A stretch of DNA of 64,000 nt from an uncultured Bacilli bacterium. GTDB lineage: Bacteria > Bacillota_I > Bacilli_A > RF39 > UBA660. Below the pieces are notes generated by a model that saw only the letters and a program-made list of their open reading frames with translations, ran no database searches and was not told where the DNA came from. A program made the translations under genes and the position numbers. Of the stretch, positions 43,635-54,324 are shown one piece after another. The stretch is from assembly GCA_934086485.1 (NCBI GenBank), contig CAKOIF010000004.1, forward strand, positions 43,664-107,663, read 5' to 3'. The stretch's first letter is position 1; each line of letters opens with the position of its first letter.

Positions 43635-44301
43635 AATCTCTATCACTACTTGCTATTAATAAAAGTCTTAAAATCTGTAATGCACTTGTAAGTACACCCG
43701 CTACATAAGTAAGTGCTGCGCTAACAAGGACTTTTTTAATACCAGATTTTTCTTCGGAATTTGCTAAATGCATTGCATCAATTTCTTTTTCTGCTCTTTT
43801 ACTTGCATTAAATTCTACGGGTAAAGTTATAATTTGGAAAAGAAGTCCAAGTGATGTAAGGCCTATTCCAATATAAACTAAATCAAGCATCTCAAATATA
43901 AAACCAATTAAAATAATATAATAAGATATTGAAGTTGCTACATTAACCACTGGGAATATTAATGATCTTAGTCTTAAAAATAAATAGCCCTCTTTATCTT
44001 GAATAGCATGTCCACATTCGTGAGCTGCAATAGCCATACTTGATACACTACTACCTTCATAAACATCTTTTGAAAGTCTAATTACTTTTCTTTTCGGATC
44101 ATAATGATCTGTTAAATAGCCATTTGTTGCTACTACATAAATATTAGATAGTCCATTTTTATCAAGTATTTTTCTTGCAATTTCTGCACCAGATATACCT
44201 TTAGAATTTTCCTTTTTTAAATTAATACTATAATTAATTTTAACAAATATATCTGCAATTAAGGGTAATATTATTATAATAATTAATAAAATTAGTTCCA
44301 T
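43633..44301 (-). CDS. Zinc metallopeptidase, YugP family
   Basis: 222 aa membrane protein. Zinc site AIAAHECGHAIQDKEG (HExxH variant HECGH) with flanking helices; N-terminal SGAEIARKILDKNGL is typical of the YugP-like putative neutral zinc peptidases. Shares one base with the start/stop of cysS, so it is translated with it. Substrate unknown. Confidence 0.88.
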   Translation of the reverse strand: MELILLIIIIILPLIADIFVKINYSINLKKENSKGISGAEIARKILDKNGLSNIYVVATNGYLTDHYDPKRKVIRLSKDVYEGSSVSSMAIAAHECGHAIQDKEGYLFLRLRSLIFPVVNVATSISYYIILIGFIFEMLDLVYIGIGLTSLGLLFQIITLPVEFNASKRAEKEIDAMHLANSEEKSGIKKVLVSAALTYVAGVLTSALQILRLLLIASSDRD

Positions 44302-45689
44302 TATTTTACCTCGTAAATTGTTCCTTCTCTAGTATCCTTTAAAATGATACCTTGTTTTAAAAGTTCCTCTCTTATAGAATCTGCTAAAGCAAAGTCTTTA
44401 TTTTTTTTAGCCTCAGTTCTTTTTTCTATCATTTCTTTTATATATTCTTCCTCAAGACCATGAGTTTTTTCTTTAGTTAAATCAAGTGATAATACTTCAT
44501 CCCATCTATTAATTAAAGATAACTTTGTAGCACCATTAAGATGTTCATCTTTTAATAAATCATAAAGCAGAGTTATAGCATTTGCTGTATTTAAATCATC
44601 CTCAAGGCAAGATGTAAATCTTTCATTATAAAATTTATAAGCATCTTCATTAATCGCTCCTTCATTTTTTAAAGACAACACTTTATTTTTTAATTTTAAA
44701 TAAGCATTTTGAGCACCATCAAGTGAAGCATAAGAAAATGTAAGTTGTCTTCGATAATGTGAAAGTAAACACATAAATCTAAATGAAAGTGGATTATAAC
44801 CTTTTTCAATTAAAGAGCTAACAGTTAAAATATCTCCTTTACTTTTACTCATTTTACCTGATTCATCATTTAAATGTTCATTATGAAACCAATAATTACA
44901 CCATTTATGTCCTAAATAACTTTCTGATTGAGCAATTTCATTAGTATGATGTGGGAAAATATTATCAACTCCACCACCATGTATATCTAAATGCTCTCCA
45001 AGATATTTAATTGAGATACCTGAGCATTCAATATGCCAACCTGGATAACCTACACCAAATGGTGATTCCCATTTTAACTCTTGACTATCAAATTTTGATT
45101 TAGTAAACCATAAAGCAAAGTCAGCTTGATTTTTTTTACTTGCATCAAATTCAACACTTTCTCTTGCTCCAACAACCATATCATTCTCTTTATGGTTAGT
45201 AAGAACATAGTAATCCTTTAATTTTGAAGTATCAAAATAAACATTACCTCCAGCTTTATAAGCATAACCATCCTCTAAAAGTTTAGTTATTATTTTTATA
45301 TATTCATCTATATTATCTGTGGCATTACTAACAATTTCTGGCCTTTTACAATTAAGAGCATCAAAATCTTTAAAGAATGCATCTGTATAAAATGAAGCAA
45401 TATCAAGTACTGTTTTATGTTCTTTTTTAGCACTTGCTACCATCTTATCATCACCAGAATCACTGTCTGAAGTTAAATGTCCAACATCAGTAATGTTCAT
45501 ACATCTCGTTACATCAAAGCCAATAAATCTAAGTGTTTTATCTAAAATATCGTGTCCAATGTAATTACGCATATTTCCTATATGAGCATAATGATAAACT
45601 GTTGGTCCACATGTATAAAAACTTACCTTTCCCTCTTCCCAAGGAATAAATACTTCTTCTTTATGACTTAAAGTATTATAAATTTTCAT
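44301..45689 (-). CDS. cysS: Cysteinyl-tRNA synthetase
   Basis: 462 aa from the ATG at 45687-45689, 6 nt after GGTG. Class I signature YAHIGNM, Zn-binding Cys/His set (CGPTV, GIECSGIS-type region, HTNEIAQSE) and KMSKSKGD. Promoter element TATAAT lies just upstream. Confidence 0.96.
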   Translation of the reverse strand: MKIYNTLSHKEEVFIPWEEGKVSFYTCGPTVYHYAHIGNMRNYIGHDILDKTLRFIGFDVTRCMNITDVGHLTSDSDSGDDKMVASAKKEHKTVLDIASFYTDAFFKDFDALNCKRPEIVSNATDNIDEYIKIITKLLEDGYAYKAGGNVYFDTSKLKDYYVLTNHKENDMVVGARESVEFDASKKNQADFALWFTKSKFDSQELKWESPFGVGYPGWHIECSGISIKYLGEHLDIHGGGVDNIFPHHTNEIAQSESYLGHKWCNYWFHNEHLNDESGKMSKSKGDILTVSSLIEKGYNPLSFRFMCLLSHYRRQLTFSYASLDGAQNAYLKLKNKVLSLKNEGAINEDAYKFYNERFTSCLEDDLNTANAITLLYDLLKDEHLNGATKLSLINRWDEVLSLDLTKEKTHGLEEEYIKEMIEKRTEAKKNKDFALADSIREELLKQGIILKDTREGTIYEVK

Positions 45690-45749
45690 AAACATCACCT
45701 TCCATAATCACTATTATACTATATTTTAATTAAAACAAAAAGGTTATAT

Positions 45750-45778
45750 TAAAAAAAGTATATCAATCATGATATACC
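45750..45778 (-). terminator. Terminator of the anchored paralogue gene
   Basis: GTATATCA/TGATATAC 8-bp stem with a 4-nt loop and seven U on the minus strand. Confidence 0.8.
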
Positions 45779-45782
45779 ATTT

Positions 45783-46508
45783 TTACTTTTCAATATTAAT
45801 AAGTTGCATTTTATCATTGAAAATATAATATATAGTTTCGTTTTCATCATAATTTGTTTTTATTTTATCAATGCCAATGTACTTGTACTCATGATTGTAT
45901 TTTATAAATACAATATTATGTGTAATTACTTCACCACTAACGCACACATAAGGTGATGCTGTAATATAATCATTAGTTAAATTACTTTTTTTAAACATAT
46001 TAATATTAATAAATGGATAAACACTAATAATTTTATCAATACTAGTCTTTGTAATTAACCTGCATGTTGGAGATCCTACTCCACATTCATCACTACTATA
46101 TATTTCTTCGGGTGGCATTATAAGCATATTATTTCTTTCACTATATCTTGAAATAACATCCATAAAAGAACCATTATTGAAAAAATAATTTTGTAAAGAA
46201 GCATTTAATGTACATCCATAATGTTCTTGAACTTCATCTTCTTTATCAAGTCCAATATTAGAAAGTAATGATGTTACAATGCTATTATCAGTAATAATAT
46301 CACTTTCAGAGTAATTATATTTTAATTTTACACTTTCATTTTCAGTTACATTTTCATTTACATTGTTTTCAGTTGCATTTTCATTTACATTATTCACAGT
46401 ATCATTTTTATTAATTAATGATTTTCCAATTATTATACCAATAGGTATACATAATATAATACATACAATTGCCACTATAAATAATTTTTCATTTTTATTT
46501 TTCATATA
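45783..46508 (-). CDS. Membrane-anchored hypothetical protein, paralogue family A
   Basis: 241 aa from the ATG at 46506-46508. Short KNE-rich start, one membrane helix (IVCIILCIPIGIIIG), an Asn-rich linker, and an exported domain with two Cys pairs (DECGVGSPTC). The anchor nearly matches those of three tandem proteins at 51812-54240, but the exported domain does not. Function unknown. Confidence 0.65.
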   Translation of the reverse strand, partial: YMKNKNEKLFIVAIVCIILCIPIGIIIGKSLINKNDTVNNVNENATENNVNENVTENESVKLKYNYSESDIITDNSIVTSLLSNIGLDKEDEVQEHYGCTLNASLQNYFFNNGSFMDVISRYSERNNMLIMPPEEIYSSDECGVGSPTCRLITKTSIDKIISVYPFININMFKKSNLTNDYITASPYVCVSGEVITHNIVFIKYNHEYKYIGIDKIKTNYDENETIYYIFNDKMQLINIEK

Positions 46509-46570
46509 CCCTTCTACTCTTTCTATAATAATTATAGCATAGAAAAAAAATATGTAAATCAAATTTTTAT

Positions 46571-46599
46571 TAAAAAAAAGAAGGATTTACCTTCTTAAA
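46571..46599 (-). terminator. gltX terminator overlapping the stop codon
   Basis: AAGAAGG/CCTTCTT stem with the TAA of gltX in the loop and eight U after it. Confidence 0.8.
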
Positions 46600-48008
46600 T
46601 TTTCAAGTGTTTTTTCTTTACCAAGTAAATATATACAAGCATCAAGTTCAGGTCCGTGCATAAATCCACTTGCTTTAATTCTAAGTGGCATATAAAGTAG
46701 TTTCCCTTTTACATTTAAACTTGTCTTTACATTATCAATTGCAATGTTTATATTATCTGTAGTAAAATCTTTGATTGCTTCAATTTCACGGGCAAATGTG
46801 TCAATTACCACTGGGATGATATCATCACTTGCAAGGAAAGTTTTACACTCTTCATCAAGTTCATAACCTTCGAAAAAGAAATTTTTAACAACATCATTAA
46901 TCATTTCACCACAATTAATATGTGTTTTATATGTTAAAAGTAGCATTCTTACCCATTCTTCACTCTTGCCTGATATATCATATTTTAAAAATGGTTTTAT
47001 CCACGCTAGATATCTTTCATCATCCATTTCTTTAATGTAATGAGCATTGAACCATTCAAGTTTTTTAATGTCATAACATCCTGGAGCTGAAGAAATTCTA
47101 TGAATATCAAATTCTTTTTCAAGTTCAGATAAAGTAAAAAATTCCCTATTTTCTTTCGGAGACCATCCAATTAAAGCAATATAATTTATAATTGCCTCAG
47201 GAAGGAAACCTCTGTTAATTAAATCCATTAAATTATCATCTTTATTTCTTTTACTAATTTTAGTGCCATCTGCCTTAATTACAAGTGGTTGATGAATATA
47301 AACTGGACTTTCCCATCCTAATGCTTTATATAAAAGTAAATATTTAGGTGTTGATGATAAATATTCATTACCCCTGTTAACATGACTAATTTCCATTAAA
47401 TGGTCATCAATTACATTTGCAAAATTATATGTTGGGAATCCATCTGATTTAATAAGTATTTGATCCTCTAAAGCACTATTTTCAACTTTAATTTCACCAT
47501 AAACAGTATCAATATATGATGTTATGCCCTCTTTAGGCATTTTTTGACGAATAACATATTTTTCACCATTAGCAATTCTTTTTCTTGCTTCCTCTAAAGG
47601 AATATGAGAACAATGTCCATCATATGTAAATGGAACTTTTCTTGCTGTAGCAATTTCTCTTAACTTTTCAAGTCTTTCCTCATCACAAAAACAATAATAT
47701 GCATCGCCTTTTTCTACTAGCTCTTCAGCATATTTTTTATAAATATCTAATCTTTCACTTTGGTAGTATGGTCCAAAATCACCACCTACACCAGCGCCTT
47801 CATCTGGATGAAGTCCAAGCATATTAAGTGTGTTTAAAATAAATTCTACTGCACCTTCGACTTTTCTTTCTTGATCTGTATCCTCAATTCTTAAAATAAA
47901 TTCTCCACCCATACTCTTTGCTGTTAAATATGTAAATAAGGCACTTCTTAAATTACCTATATGCATATATCCAGTTGGAGATGGAGCAAATCTTGTTCTA
48001 ACTTTCAT
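46587..48008 (-). CDS. gltX: Glutamyl-tRNA synthetase
   Basis: 473 aa. HIGH motif in RFAPSPTGYMHIGNLRSALF and KISKRNKDDN (KMSKS equivalent). Downstream of trxB and lgt on the same strand. Could be discriminating or also charge tRNA-Gln; the sequence alone does not decide. Confidence 0.96.
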   Translation of the reverse strand: MKVRTRFAPSPTGYMHIGNLRSALFTYLTAKSMGGEFILRIEDTDQERKVEGAVEFILNTLNMLGLHPDEGAGVGGDFGPYYQSERLDIYKKYAEELVEKGDAYYCFCDEERLEKLREIATARKVPFTYDGHCSHIPLEEARKRIANGEKYVIRQKMPKEGITSYIDTVYGEIKVENSALEDQILIKSDGFPTYNFANVIDDHLMEISHVNRGNEYLSSTPKYLLLYKALGWESPVYIHQPLVIKADGTKISKRNKDDNLMDLINRGFLPEAIINYIALIGWSPKENREFFTLSELEKEFDIHRISSAPGCYDIKKLEWFNAHYIKEMDDERYLAWIKPFLKYDISGKSEEWVRMLLLTYKTHINCGEMINDVVKNFFFEGYELDEECKTFLASDDIIPVVIDTFAREIEAIKDFTTDNINIAIDNVKTSLNVKGKLLYMPLRIKASGFMHGPELDACIYLLGKEKTLENLRR

Positions 48009-48020
48009 TTTTTAACCCTC

Positions 48021-48911
48021 CTAATTTCTAATTTTTTCAATATCTGAAACAGCAATACAACCATCACTTGCGGCAGTAACTAATTGATATACACCTTTTT
48101 TAGCACAATCTCCAATTGCATAAAGTCCATCAATTTCAGTTTCAAAATTTTCACCTACTATAATATCACCATTTATATTAGTTATGTCAAGTTTTTTAAA
48201 CATATCTGTATCAGGTTTATAACCAATATAGATAAATACCCCTTTTACATTTATAGTTTTTTCATTATCAAGTGTAACACTTTCTATTTTTCCATCAACT
48301 TCATTTATCTTCTTAATGTTTACACCATCAACTATTTCAATATTTTGCGTATTTCTTACTCTTTCTACTAAAGCATCATCACCCTTAAAGTTTACTCCTC
48401 TATGAAGAAGATAAACTTTATTAACAATATTTGCTAGGTATAAACTTTCCTGAAGTGCTGAATTACCTGAACCTACTACTGCAATATCTTCACCTTTATA
48501 AAGAGAGCCATCACAGTTTGCACAAGTACTTAATCCTCTTCCTAAATAATCTTTTTCATTATCAAGGCCTAAATATTTAGGTGTTCTTCCGGTAGCAACA
48601 ATAACATTTTTAGCTTCATAAGTACCATTTTTAGTAATAACTTTTTTGCTTCCTTCAGTAATCTCTACATCAAATACCTCTTCGAATTTAAATGGTACAC
48701 CAATTTCTTTAACTTGATTAAATAGATTAAGTGCAAGATCTGGTCCACTTATTTCAGAAAAACCTGGATAATTTTGAATTTTATCAATTTTCTGAAGCAT
48801 TCCTCCAGGGGCACTTTTTTCAAACATTAATACATTTAATCCTGCTCTTTTTGCATAGATTCCTGCAGTTATTCCACCAATACCCATTCCTATAATTATA
48901 ACATCATACAT
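48021..48911 (-). CDS. trxB: Thioredoxin reductase
   Basis: 296 aa from the ATG at 48909-48911 with GGAGG 7 nt upstream. FAD-binding GMGIGGITAGIYAKRAG, redox pair CANCDG, NADPH loop VVGSGNSALQ and C-terminal YAIGDC. Typical TrxB length. A likely electron source for thioredoxins, but none of the three anchored proteins at 19004, 20062 and 21837 is a proven partner. Confidence 0.9.
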   Translation of the reverse strand: MYDVIIIGMGIGGITAGIYAKRAGLNVLMFEKSAPGGMLQKIDKIQNYPGFSEISGPDLALNLFNQVKEIGVPFKFEEVFDVEITEGSKKVITKNGTYEAKNVIVATGRTPKYLGLDNEKDYLGRGLSTCANCDGSLYKGEDIAVVGSGNSALQESLYLANIVNKVYLLHRGVNFKGDDALVERVRNTQNIEIVDGVNIKKINEVDGKIESVTLDNEKTINVKGVFIYIGYKPDTDMFKKLDITNINGDIIVGENFETEIDGLYAIGDCAKKGVYQLVTAASDGCIAVSDIEKIRN

Positions 48912-48926
48912 AGACAATCCTCCTTT

Positions 48927-49739
48927 TTAAAATTTCATTTCATTTTTATATACATTATTATATAAATCTTCAAACTTACTTTTTCTTGATATAAGCATTA
49001 TATTACCAAGTCCTATTAAAAATAATATTATTGATACAATTTGAGCAACTTTAAATCCTCCAAGCATAAGTGAATCTGTTCTCATACTTTCAATGAAAAA
49101 TCTTACTACTGAATAATACATTAAATAAAATGAAGTAACTGTTCCAACTTTAGTATATTTACCTCTTCGAATAAATAAAACAATTACAAAACCAATTAAA
49201 CAAAGAATTGATTCATATAAAAATGTTGGTTCATAATATATTCCGTTAATATTCATTCCATTTATAATAAACTGTGGTAAATGAAGGGCTTTTAAACGTT
49301 CTAAACTAGTCGCTGCACCATGTGCTTCCTGATTAAAGAAATTTCCCCATCTACCTACAGCCTGTGCAAATAAAAGTGATGGTACACATATATCAGTTAT
49401 TCTAATAAAACGCATTTTATATTTTTTAGTGTATAAGGCAATTACAATTAACCCGGCAATTATACCACCGTGAATAGCAAGGCCACCTTCCCATATCTTA
49501 AATATTGAAAGTAAATCATTTTGATAAAGATTAAAATTAAATATTACATAATATAATCTTGCTCCAATTATACCTATTATAATAGCCCAAAAAGCCATAT
49601 TAAATAAAAAATCTTTACTTATATTAAATTTTTTACCCTCTTTTTCAATCAAAAGAATACCCACGATTACACCAATAAGTATAAGTAGTGAATACCATCT
49701 AACACCAAAATTTCCAATTTTAAAAACATATGCATTCAT
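48927..49739 (-). CDS. lgt: Prolipoprotein diacylglyceryl transferase
   Basis: 270 aa, seven membrane helices, with the Lgt signature GRWGNFFNQEAHG and the N-terminal FGVRWYSLLILIG. Attaches diacylglycerol to the lipobox Cys of prolipoproteins. Confidence 0.97.
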   Translation of the reverse strand: MNAYVFKIGNFGVRWYSLLILIGVIVGILLIEKEGKKFNISKDFLFNMAFWAIIIGIIGARLYYVIFNFNLYQNDLLSIFKIWEGGLAIHGGIIAGLIVIALYTKKYKMRFIRITDICVPSLLFAQAVGRWGNFFNQEAHGAATSLERLKALHLPQFIINGMNINGIYYEPTFLYESILCLIGFVIVLFIRRGKYTKVGTVTSFYLMYYSVVRFFIESMRTDSLMLGGFKVAQIVSIILFLIGLGNIMLISRKSKFEDLYNNVYKNEMKF

Positions 49740-49810
49740 ACATTTAATTATAGCAAAGATTATGAAAAATATAAATATTTTTAAGCGAATTTAAAAAAAC
49801 AAATGTAAGT

Positions 49811-51760
49811 TTAATTACTTCCATCTGTTTTCACATAATTACTTACAATGTTATAATAGTTTGTGTCCATAAAGTAACTGCTTAAATTAATTTTGTTATT
49901 AACTATTTGCATTTGTTTATTAACATAGTCATCACTTACATCACCTTTTTTAATAAACTCTCCGGTTGCAGTAAAATATGAACCTTTATCAGTAACCCAA
50001 GAACGATTATCAAACATTGCAAGACCATCACTTGTACTTAATAAATCTGTACCAATAATAAGTCTTGAATCGTATTTCAAATTAAATAAATTATATATTG
50101 TCGGAAGTACATCAATTGAACTACCTACTTTTGATATATTAACATTTTCCATAGCACTATTATATAAAATAAAATTACTCCTGTTAATTTCAATTTTAGC
50201 GTCCTTTTTATAACTAGAAATTTCGTTTACTTCATCAACTGATAGTTCATATGGGTAGTGATCTCCAACTAAAGCAATTACTGTATCATCTAGTTTACCA
50301 GCATCTTTTAATTTATTTATTAAACTTTCTAAAGCATCATCAAGTTCCATATTCGCAGCTAAATAAGAAAGTGGTCCTTCACTATAACCTAAATTAAATT
50401 TTTCAATTTCTTCTTTATGTTTTCTAGCCATTGCATTTTCTGAAAAACTATAACCAGCGTGACCAGATACAGTTGCATAAAATACCATAAATGGTTTATC
50501 ACTATTAATATAATCATCCATCGTTGAATCAATCATTTCTACATCACTTTGAGGCCAAATGCGACAATTAATTCTTTTTTCAAGTCCATTATAACATGCT
50601 AAAAAATTATCAAAACCTAAAGTTTTTAAATAAACGTTTCTATCTTGAAAAGCATAAGAATTATTATGATATGCATAAACATTATAACCTTCATTTTTAA
50701 ATAAATTACCTATTCCATAAGGAAAAGAATTTGTTCCATTTCTAAATGTTTTTAATGAAGAAAAATTTGCATAAAGTCCAGTTAATTCTTGAAATTCTCC
50801 CCCTATAGTCGAATATATTGTTGGAGTATAATAATTAGAAAATACAAAACCATTATTTGCTAATTTATATAAAGTTGGAGTAATATCCTTTCTTACAGCT
50901 ATTTCATTAAAACTTTCTCCCATGAATAAAATTAAATTTTTACCTTTAAATTTTCCAGTATACTCATTTTGATAAGTATATTTTTCTTTAATATAATTTG
51001 TTAAAGTTGTAACTTTATTATTACCAGCATAATCATTAAGCAAAGCATCAAAATCAATGTCTAATGTGTTAGGTTCATAATTCGTTTCTACAGTATTTGT
51101 GACGCCATTACTTTCATATATTTTTTCTTCGAAACCAAATATAAAACGATAACTATCAATAAAAAATGTATTAATAATACCCTCTTTTTCGATATTAAGC
51201 GCAGGATTATTTATATGATAAAATAGTTCATAAGGACTAAATGATTTTTCTTTACCAATATTAAGTGAATAAACATATCCAATGCCAGAAAATAATAACA
51301 TTATTAAAGCCATGCCAATTTTATAGCCATTAGTTCTTTTAAAATAAATTTTTCTTTTGAAAATAATTCCTAAAATTAAAGGTATACATAAAAGGATTAT
51401 TCCAGGAAGTCTTTTTACTGTTTCAATAACTGCTTTGCCTAAAAATGAAGTAACTTGATCAGCAATCTGGAGTACTGAAAAAGAAATATAAAAGTCAAAA
51501 AATCCCTTTACAACATATTGTGCAGAAAACCATAAAGACCAGAACACAAATGTAAAATAAAATATAAATTTATTAATTTTTTCACTAAAAATTCTTGTTA
51601 AAACATACATTAAAATACTATAACCTAGTATAAAAATAATCATATTAATATTAGATAATACAAAAACTTTCTTGTATAATAAAAATCTATAGACAAATTC
51701 CATATACAAAAATGATAAAAAATAAATTATAAATACGCTTTTTCTCTTATATTCTTTCAT
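49811..51760 (-). CDS. LTA synthase-family sulfatase-fold protein
   Basis: About 649 aa. Five N-terminal membrane helices, then an extracellular alkaline-phosphatase-like domain with LFMGESFNE (metal Glu), YTPTIYSTIGGEFQ (catalytic Thr) and ALVGDHYPYE (metal Asp/His). Members make polyglycerol-phosphate or related teichoic acids. No ribosome site precedes either ATG (51760 or 51775) and TATAAT lies close by, so the exact start is uncertain. Confidence 0.88.
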   Translation of the reverse strand: MKEYKRKSVFIIYFLSFLYMEFVYRFLLYKKVFVLSNINMIIFILGYSILMYVLTRIFSEKINKFIFYFTFVFWSLWFSAQYVVKGFFDFYISFSVLQIADQVTSFLGKAVIETVKRLPGIILLCIPLILGIIFKRKIYFKRTNGYKIGMALIMLLFSGIGYVYSLNIGKEKSFSPYELFYHINNPALNIEKEGIINTFFIDSYRFIFGFEEKIYESNGVTNTVETNYEPNTLDIDFDALLNDYAGNNKVTTLTNYIKEKYTYQNEYTGKFKGKNLILFMGESFNEIAVRKDITPTLYKLANNGFVFSNYYTPTIYSTIGGEFQELTGLYANFSSLKTFRNGTNSFPYGIGNLFKNEGYNVYAYHNNSYAFQDRNVYLKTLGFDNFLACYNGLEKRINCRIWPQSDVEMIDSTMDDYINSDKPFMVFYATVSGHAGYSFSENAMARKHKEEIEKFNLGYSEGPLSYLAANMELDDALESLINKLKDAGKLDDTVIALVGDHYPYELSVDEVNEISSYKKDAKIEINRSNFILYNSAMENVNISKVGSSIDVLPTIYNLFNLKYDSRLIIGTDLLSTSDGLAMFDNRSWVTDKGSYFTATGEFIKKGDVSDDYVNKQMQIVNNKINLSSYFMDTNYYNIVSNYVKTDGSN

Positions 51761-51783
51761 ACTATTATTATACAAAAAAATTA

Positions 51784-51814
51784 ATAAAAAAAATAGTGTT
51801 TTTAAGCACTATTA
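51784..51814 (-). terminator. Terminator after the anchored paralogue genes
   Basis: AATAGTG/CACTATT stem with an 8-nt loop and eight U on the minus strand. It ends the paralogue transcript before the LtaS-like gene. Confidence 0.78.
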
Positions 51815-52618
51815 AATTTTTTCTAAAGAAACAAATGCATAATTTCCATTATCTATTTTAAAAGTATATTTATAAGTATCAAATTTATCTAAATTATCAT
51901 CGACTATAAAGTTATTTTCTATAGTGGCTTCATAAATTACATCTTTTCCAGCATAATCTTTATATATAAAATTAGCATTATTAAAAAATATTTTTGCATA
52001 AACTATATAATTATTATTTTCTTTTTCTACCTTTATTATCCTATCACTAGCTTTTATTTTATCAGTTTCTGTGCAAGGCATAGATATATCTAGTCCATTA
52101 TTTTTCAATGTAATACTATAATAATCTAATGAAATTACTGCATTATTTGTATATTGTTTAGTTAATCCTTTAATTTTATCTTCATTGTATTTTTCATTTG
52201 ACTCTATATTTAATACTTTTGAATTAAAACTATTTAAATATTCATTAAGTTTATCGTAAGTTATTACATCTCTATTATTTTCACAATAACTTTTAATTAA
52301 ACCATCATTTTCCATAAATTTAATTACTGATTTTAATTTATCTTCATCAGAAATATTTTTTATATTATAGTTACCATTATATAAATTTTTATAAGATATT
52401 TTAAATTCCTTTTCAAAAGAATTTAATACTTTTTCAGCTTCTTTATATTCATTAGAATTTTTATCAATAATATTTTGTTTATTAACTACATTATTATTTG
52501 TTTTATCATTTTTACCAAGTAATGTTCTTCCTAAAATTATACCAATTGGTATACATAATACTATACATACTAGTGCTGTTATAAATATTATCTTACTTTT
52601 ATCAGTTTCTTTTTCCAT
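51812..52618 (-). CDS. Membrane-anchored hypothetical protein, paralogue family B3
   Basis: 268 aa. Begins MEKETDKSKIIFI with an anchor helix ALVCIVLCIPIGIILG then GRTLLGKNDKTNNNVVNKQN. The exported part is rich in N, K, E and ends in a short YTFKIDNGNYAFVSLEKI element, similar to the end of the neighbouring paralogue. Third of three tandem copies. Function unknown. Confidence 0.68.
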   Translation of the reverse strand: MEKETDKSKIIFITALVCIVLCIPIGIILGRTLLGKNDKTNNNVVNKQNIIDKNSNEYKEAEKVLNSFEKEFKISYKNLYNGNYNIKNISDEDKLKSVIKFMENDGLIKSYCENNRDVITYDKLNEYLNSFNSKVLNIESNEKYNEDKIKGLTKQYTNNAVISLDYYSITLKNNGLDISMPCTETDKIKASDRIIKVEKENNNYIVYAKIFFNNANFIYKDYAGKDVIYEATIENNFIVDDNLDKFDTYKYTFKIDNGNYAFVSLEKI

Positions 52619-52633
52619 AAAATTATTTTTCCT

Positions 52634-53437
52634 TTATTTATTTTCAAATATAACTCTACTTACAATTTTATATTCTCCATCTTCGAATTCAAAAGTATAT
52701 TTAAGTCTTTCATTTTTACTTTCATTATTAGTTATTATATACACATAATTTCCCTCTTTTATGGCATTTTCTAAAATATCCTTAAAATATGTACCACCTT
52801 CACAAGCATTTAAATTTTTATATAAAATATAAGCATCCATGTTTTCATTATACTCAGCTATTTCACAAGCACCAATATTTAAATACTTACTTGGAATATA
52901 AGAAAAATTCTTTTTAAAATAATAATAATAGTTATCTTTTACATCATTATTTTTTATCATTAAGTTTGAAAAACTATACCCATTATCAATCAAGTCTTTA
53001 TTTTCATTCTCCAAAGTTTCAATTTTAACTTTTTGTATATTATTTCTATTAATAGCTAAATAATTTGCTAAATTATCAGAATTATTTTCAATTCCCCATG
53101 GGTCTTTAAAATTTAAATTATGAGTGGAAGAATTAAAATATAAATCATGAGTATAACTAATATTGAAAAAAATCATAGCAAATTTATTAATAATTTTATC
53201 AACTTCTTCTTTCGTTATATTTTCATATTTATTATTTTGAATATCATCTAACTTATTTTGAGTATTATCTATTATTTCATTAGTTAAATTATTTTGTTTA
53301 TTAACAACATTATTATTTGTTTTATCATTTTTACCAAGTAATGTTCTTCCTAAAATTATACCAATTGGTATACACAATACTATACATACTATAGCTGTTA
53401 TAAATATTATCTTACCTTTTTTTGTTTCTTTTTCCAT
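52634..53437 (-). CDS. Membrane-anchored hypothetical protein, paralogue family B2
   Basis: 267 aa. First 48 residues nearly identical to those of B3, with the exported domain quite different except for the C-terminal YTFEFEDGEYKIVSR element. Two Cys residues (IGACEIAEY, LNACEGG) may form a disulfide. Middle copy of the tandem, 15 nt from B3. Confidence 0.68.
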   Translation of the reverse strand: MEKETKKGKIIFITAIVCIVLCIPIGIILGRTLLGKNDKTNNNVVNKQNNLTNEIIDNTQNKLDDIQNNKYENITKEEVDKIINKFAMIFFNISYTHDLYFNSSTHNLNFKDPWGIENNSDNLANYLAINRNNIQKVKIETLENENKDLIDNGYSFSNLMIKNNDVKDNYYYYFKKNFSYIPSKYLNIGACEIAEYNENMDAYILYKNLNACEGGTYFKDILENAIKEGNYVYIITNNESKNERLKYTFEFEDGEYKIVSRVIFENK

Positions 53438-53466
53438 TATTTCACACTTTCTTTATTATATTAAAC

Positions 53467-54240
53467 TTATTTAGTGCAAAAATCTTTCACTAAAATAGTT
53501 TCATTACTAGATTTTTCTTTAGTAAGCAAATTAATAAAGTATTTATATCCAAATTTATTATTATACATAGAATCATCTGAACATAATTTGTTTTTGTCTA
53601 TATTATTTTCTAAATTAATTGTTTTTATTATAACATTTAATTTATTATCAATCATTGTAATTGAATTAACTTTTTCAATATCGGCATTATTATTTTGAAT
53701 ATCATATACAAACAAATCCTTGTCATTAATAAGTGAACTACCAGTAGTGGAAACAGAAGTTGATAAAAATATAATATAATTATCGTTTTTATAATAATTT
53801 AAAACGGAGTTTACTACACCAATATTTTTCTCATTAGATATTACATCCCAAGTATAATAACTTTTATTAGACTTTTTAAGTTTAATATCGTTGTCTAGTA
53901 AAATCGTTATATTATATGATAAATTATCTGCAATAAAATGTTGAATTTTTGAAATACTATCTGCATCAGATGAAATATATATCATTTCATAATTATTTCT
54001 TTCTTCAATGTTAGGTAAACAAGTTTTATAATTGTCTTTAGTACAGTTTAGTATTTCATTTGTCAATATATTATTTGATATATTTTGATTTGTATTATTA
54101 ACAACATTATTATTTGTTTTATTACTTTCATTTTTACCAAGTAATGTTCTTCCTAAAATTATACCAATTGGTATACATAATACTATACATATTATAGCAG
54201 TTACAAATATTATCTTACTTTTATTTGTTTCTTTTTCCAT
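53467..54240 (-). CDS. Membrane-anchored hypothetical protein, paralogue family B1
   Basis: 257 aa. Same anchor (MEKETNKSKIIFV, IVLCIPIGIILGRTLLGKN) followed by an unrelated exported domain with four Cys. First gene of the tandem. The DNA of the anchor region is almost identical in the three copies, so the duplication is recent or kept alike by gene conversion. Confidence 0.68.
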   Translation of the reverse strand: MEKETNKSKIIFVTAIICIVLCIPIGIILGRTLLGKNESNKTNNNVVNNTNQNISNNILTNEILNCTKDNYKTCLPNIEERNNYEMIYISSDADSISKIQHFIADNLSYNITILLDNDIKLKKSNKSYYTWDVISNEKNIGVVNSVLNYYKNDNYIIFLSTSVSTTGSSLINDKDLFVYDIQNNNADIEKVNSITMIDNKLNVIIKTINLENNIDKNKLCSDDSMYNNKFGYKYFINLLTKEKSSNETILVKDFCTK

Positions 54241-54324
54241 ATCACAAACCTCTTTTCTATTTTAATATTATCACATGTATAAAAAAATATAAATATATTT
54301 TTTTATATTTACATTTATTTTACT

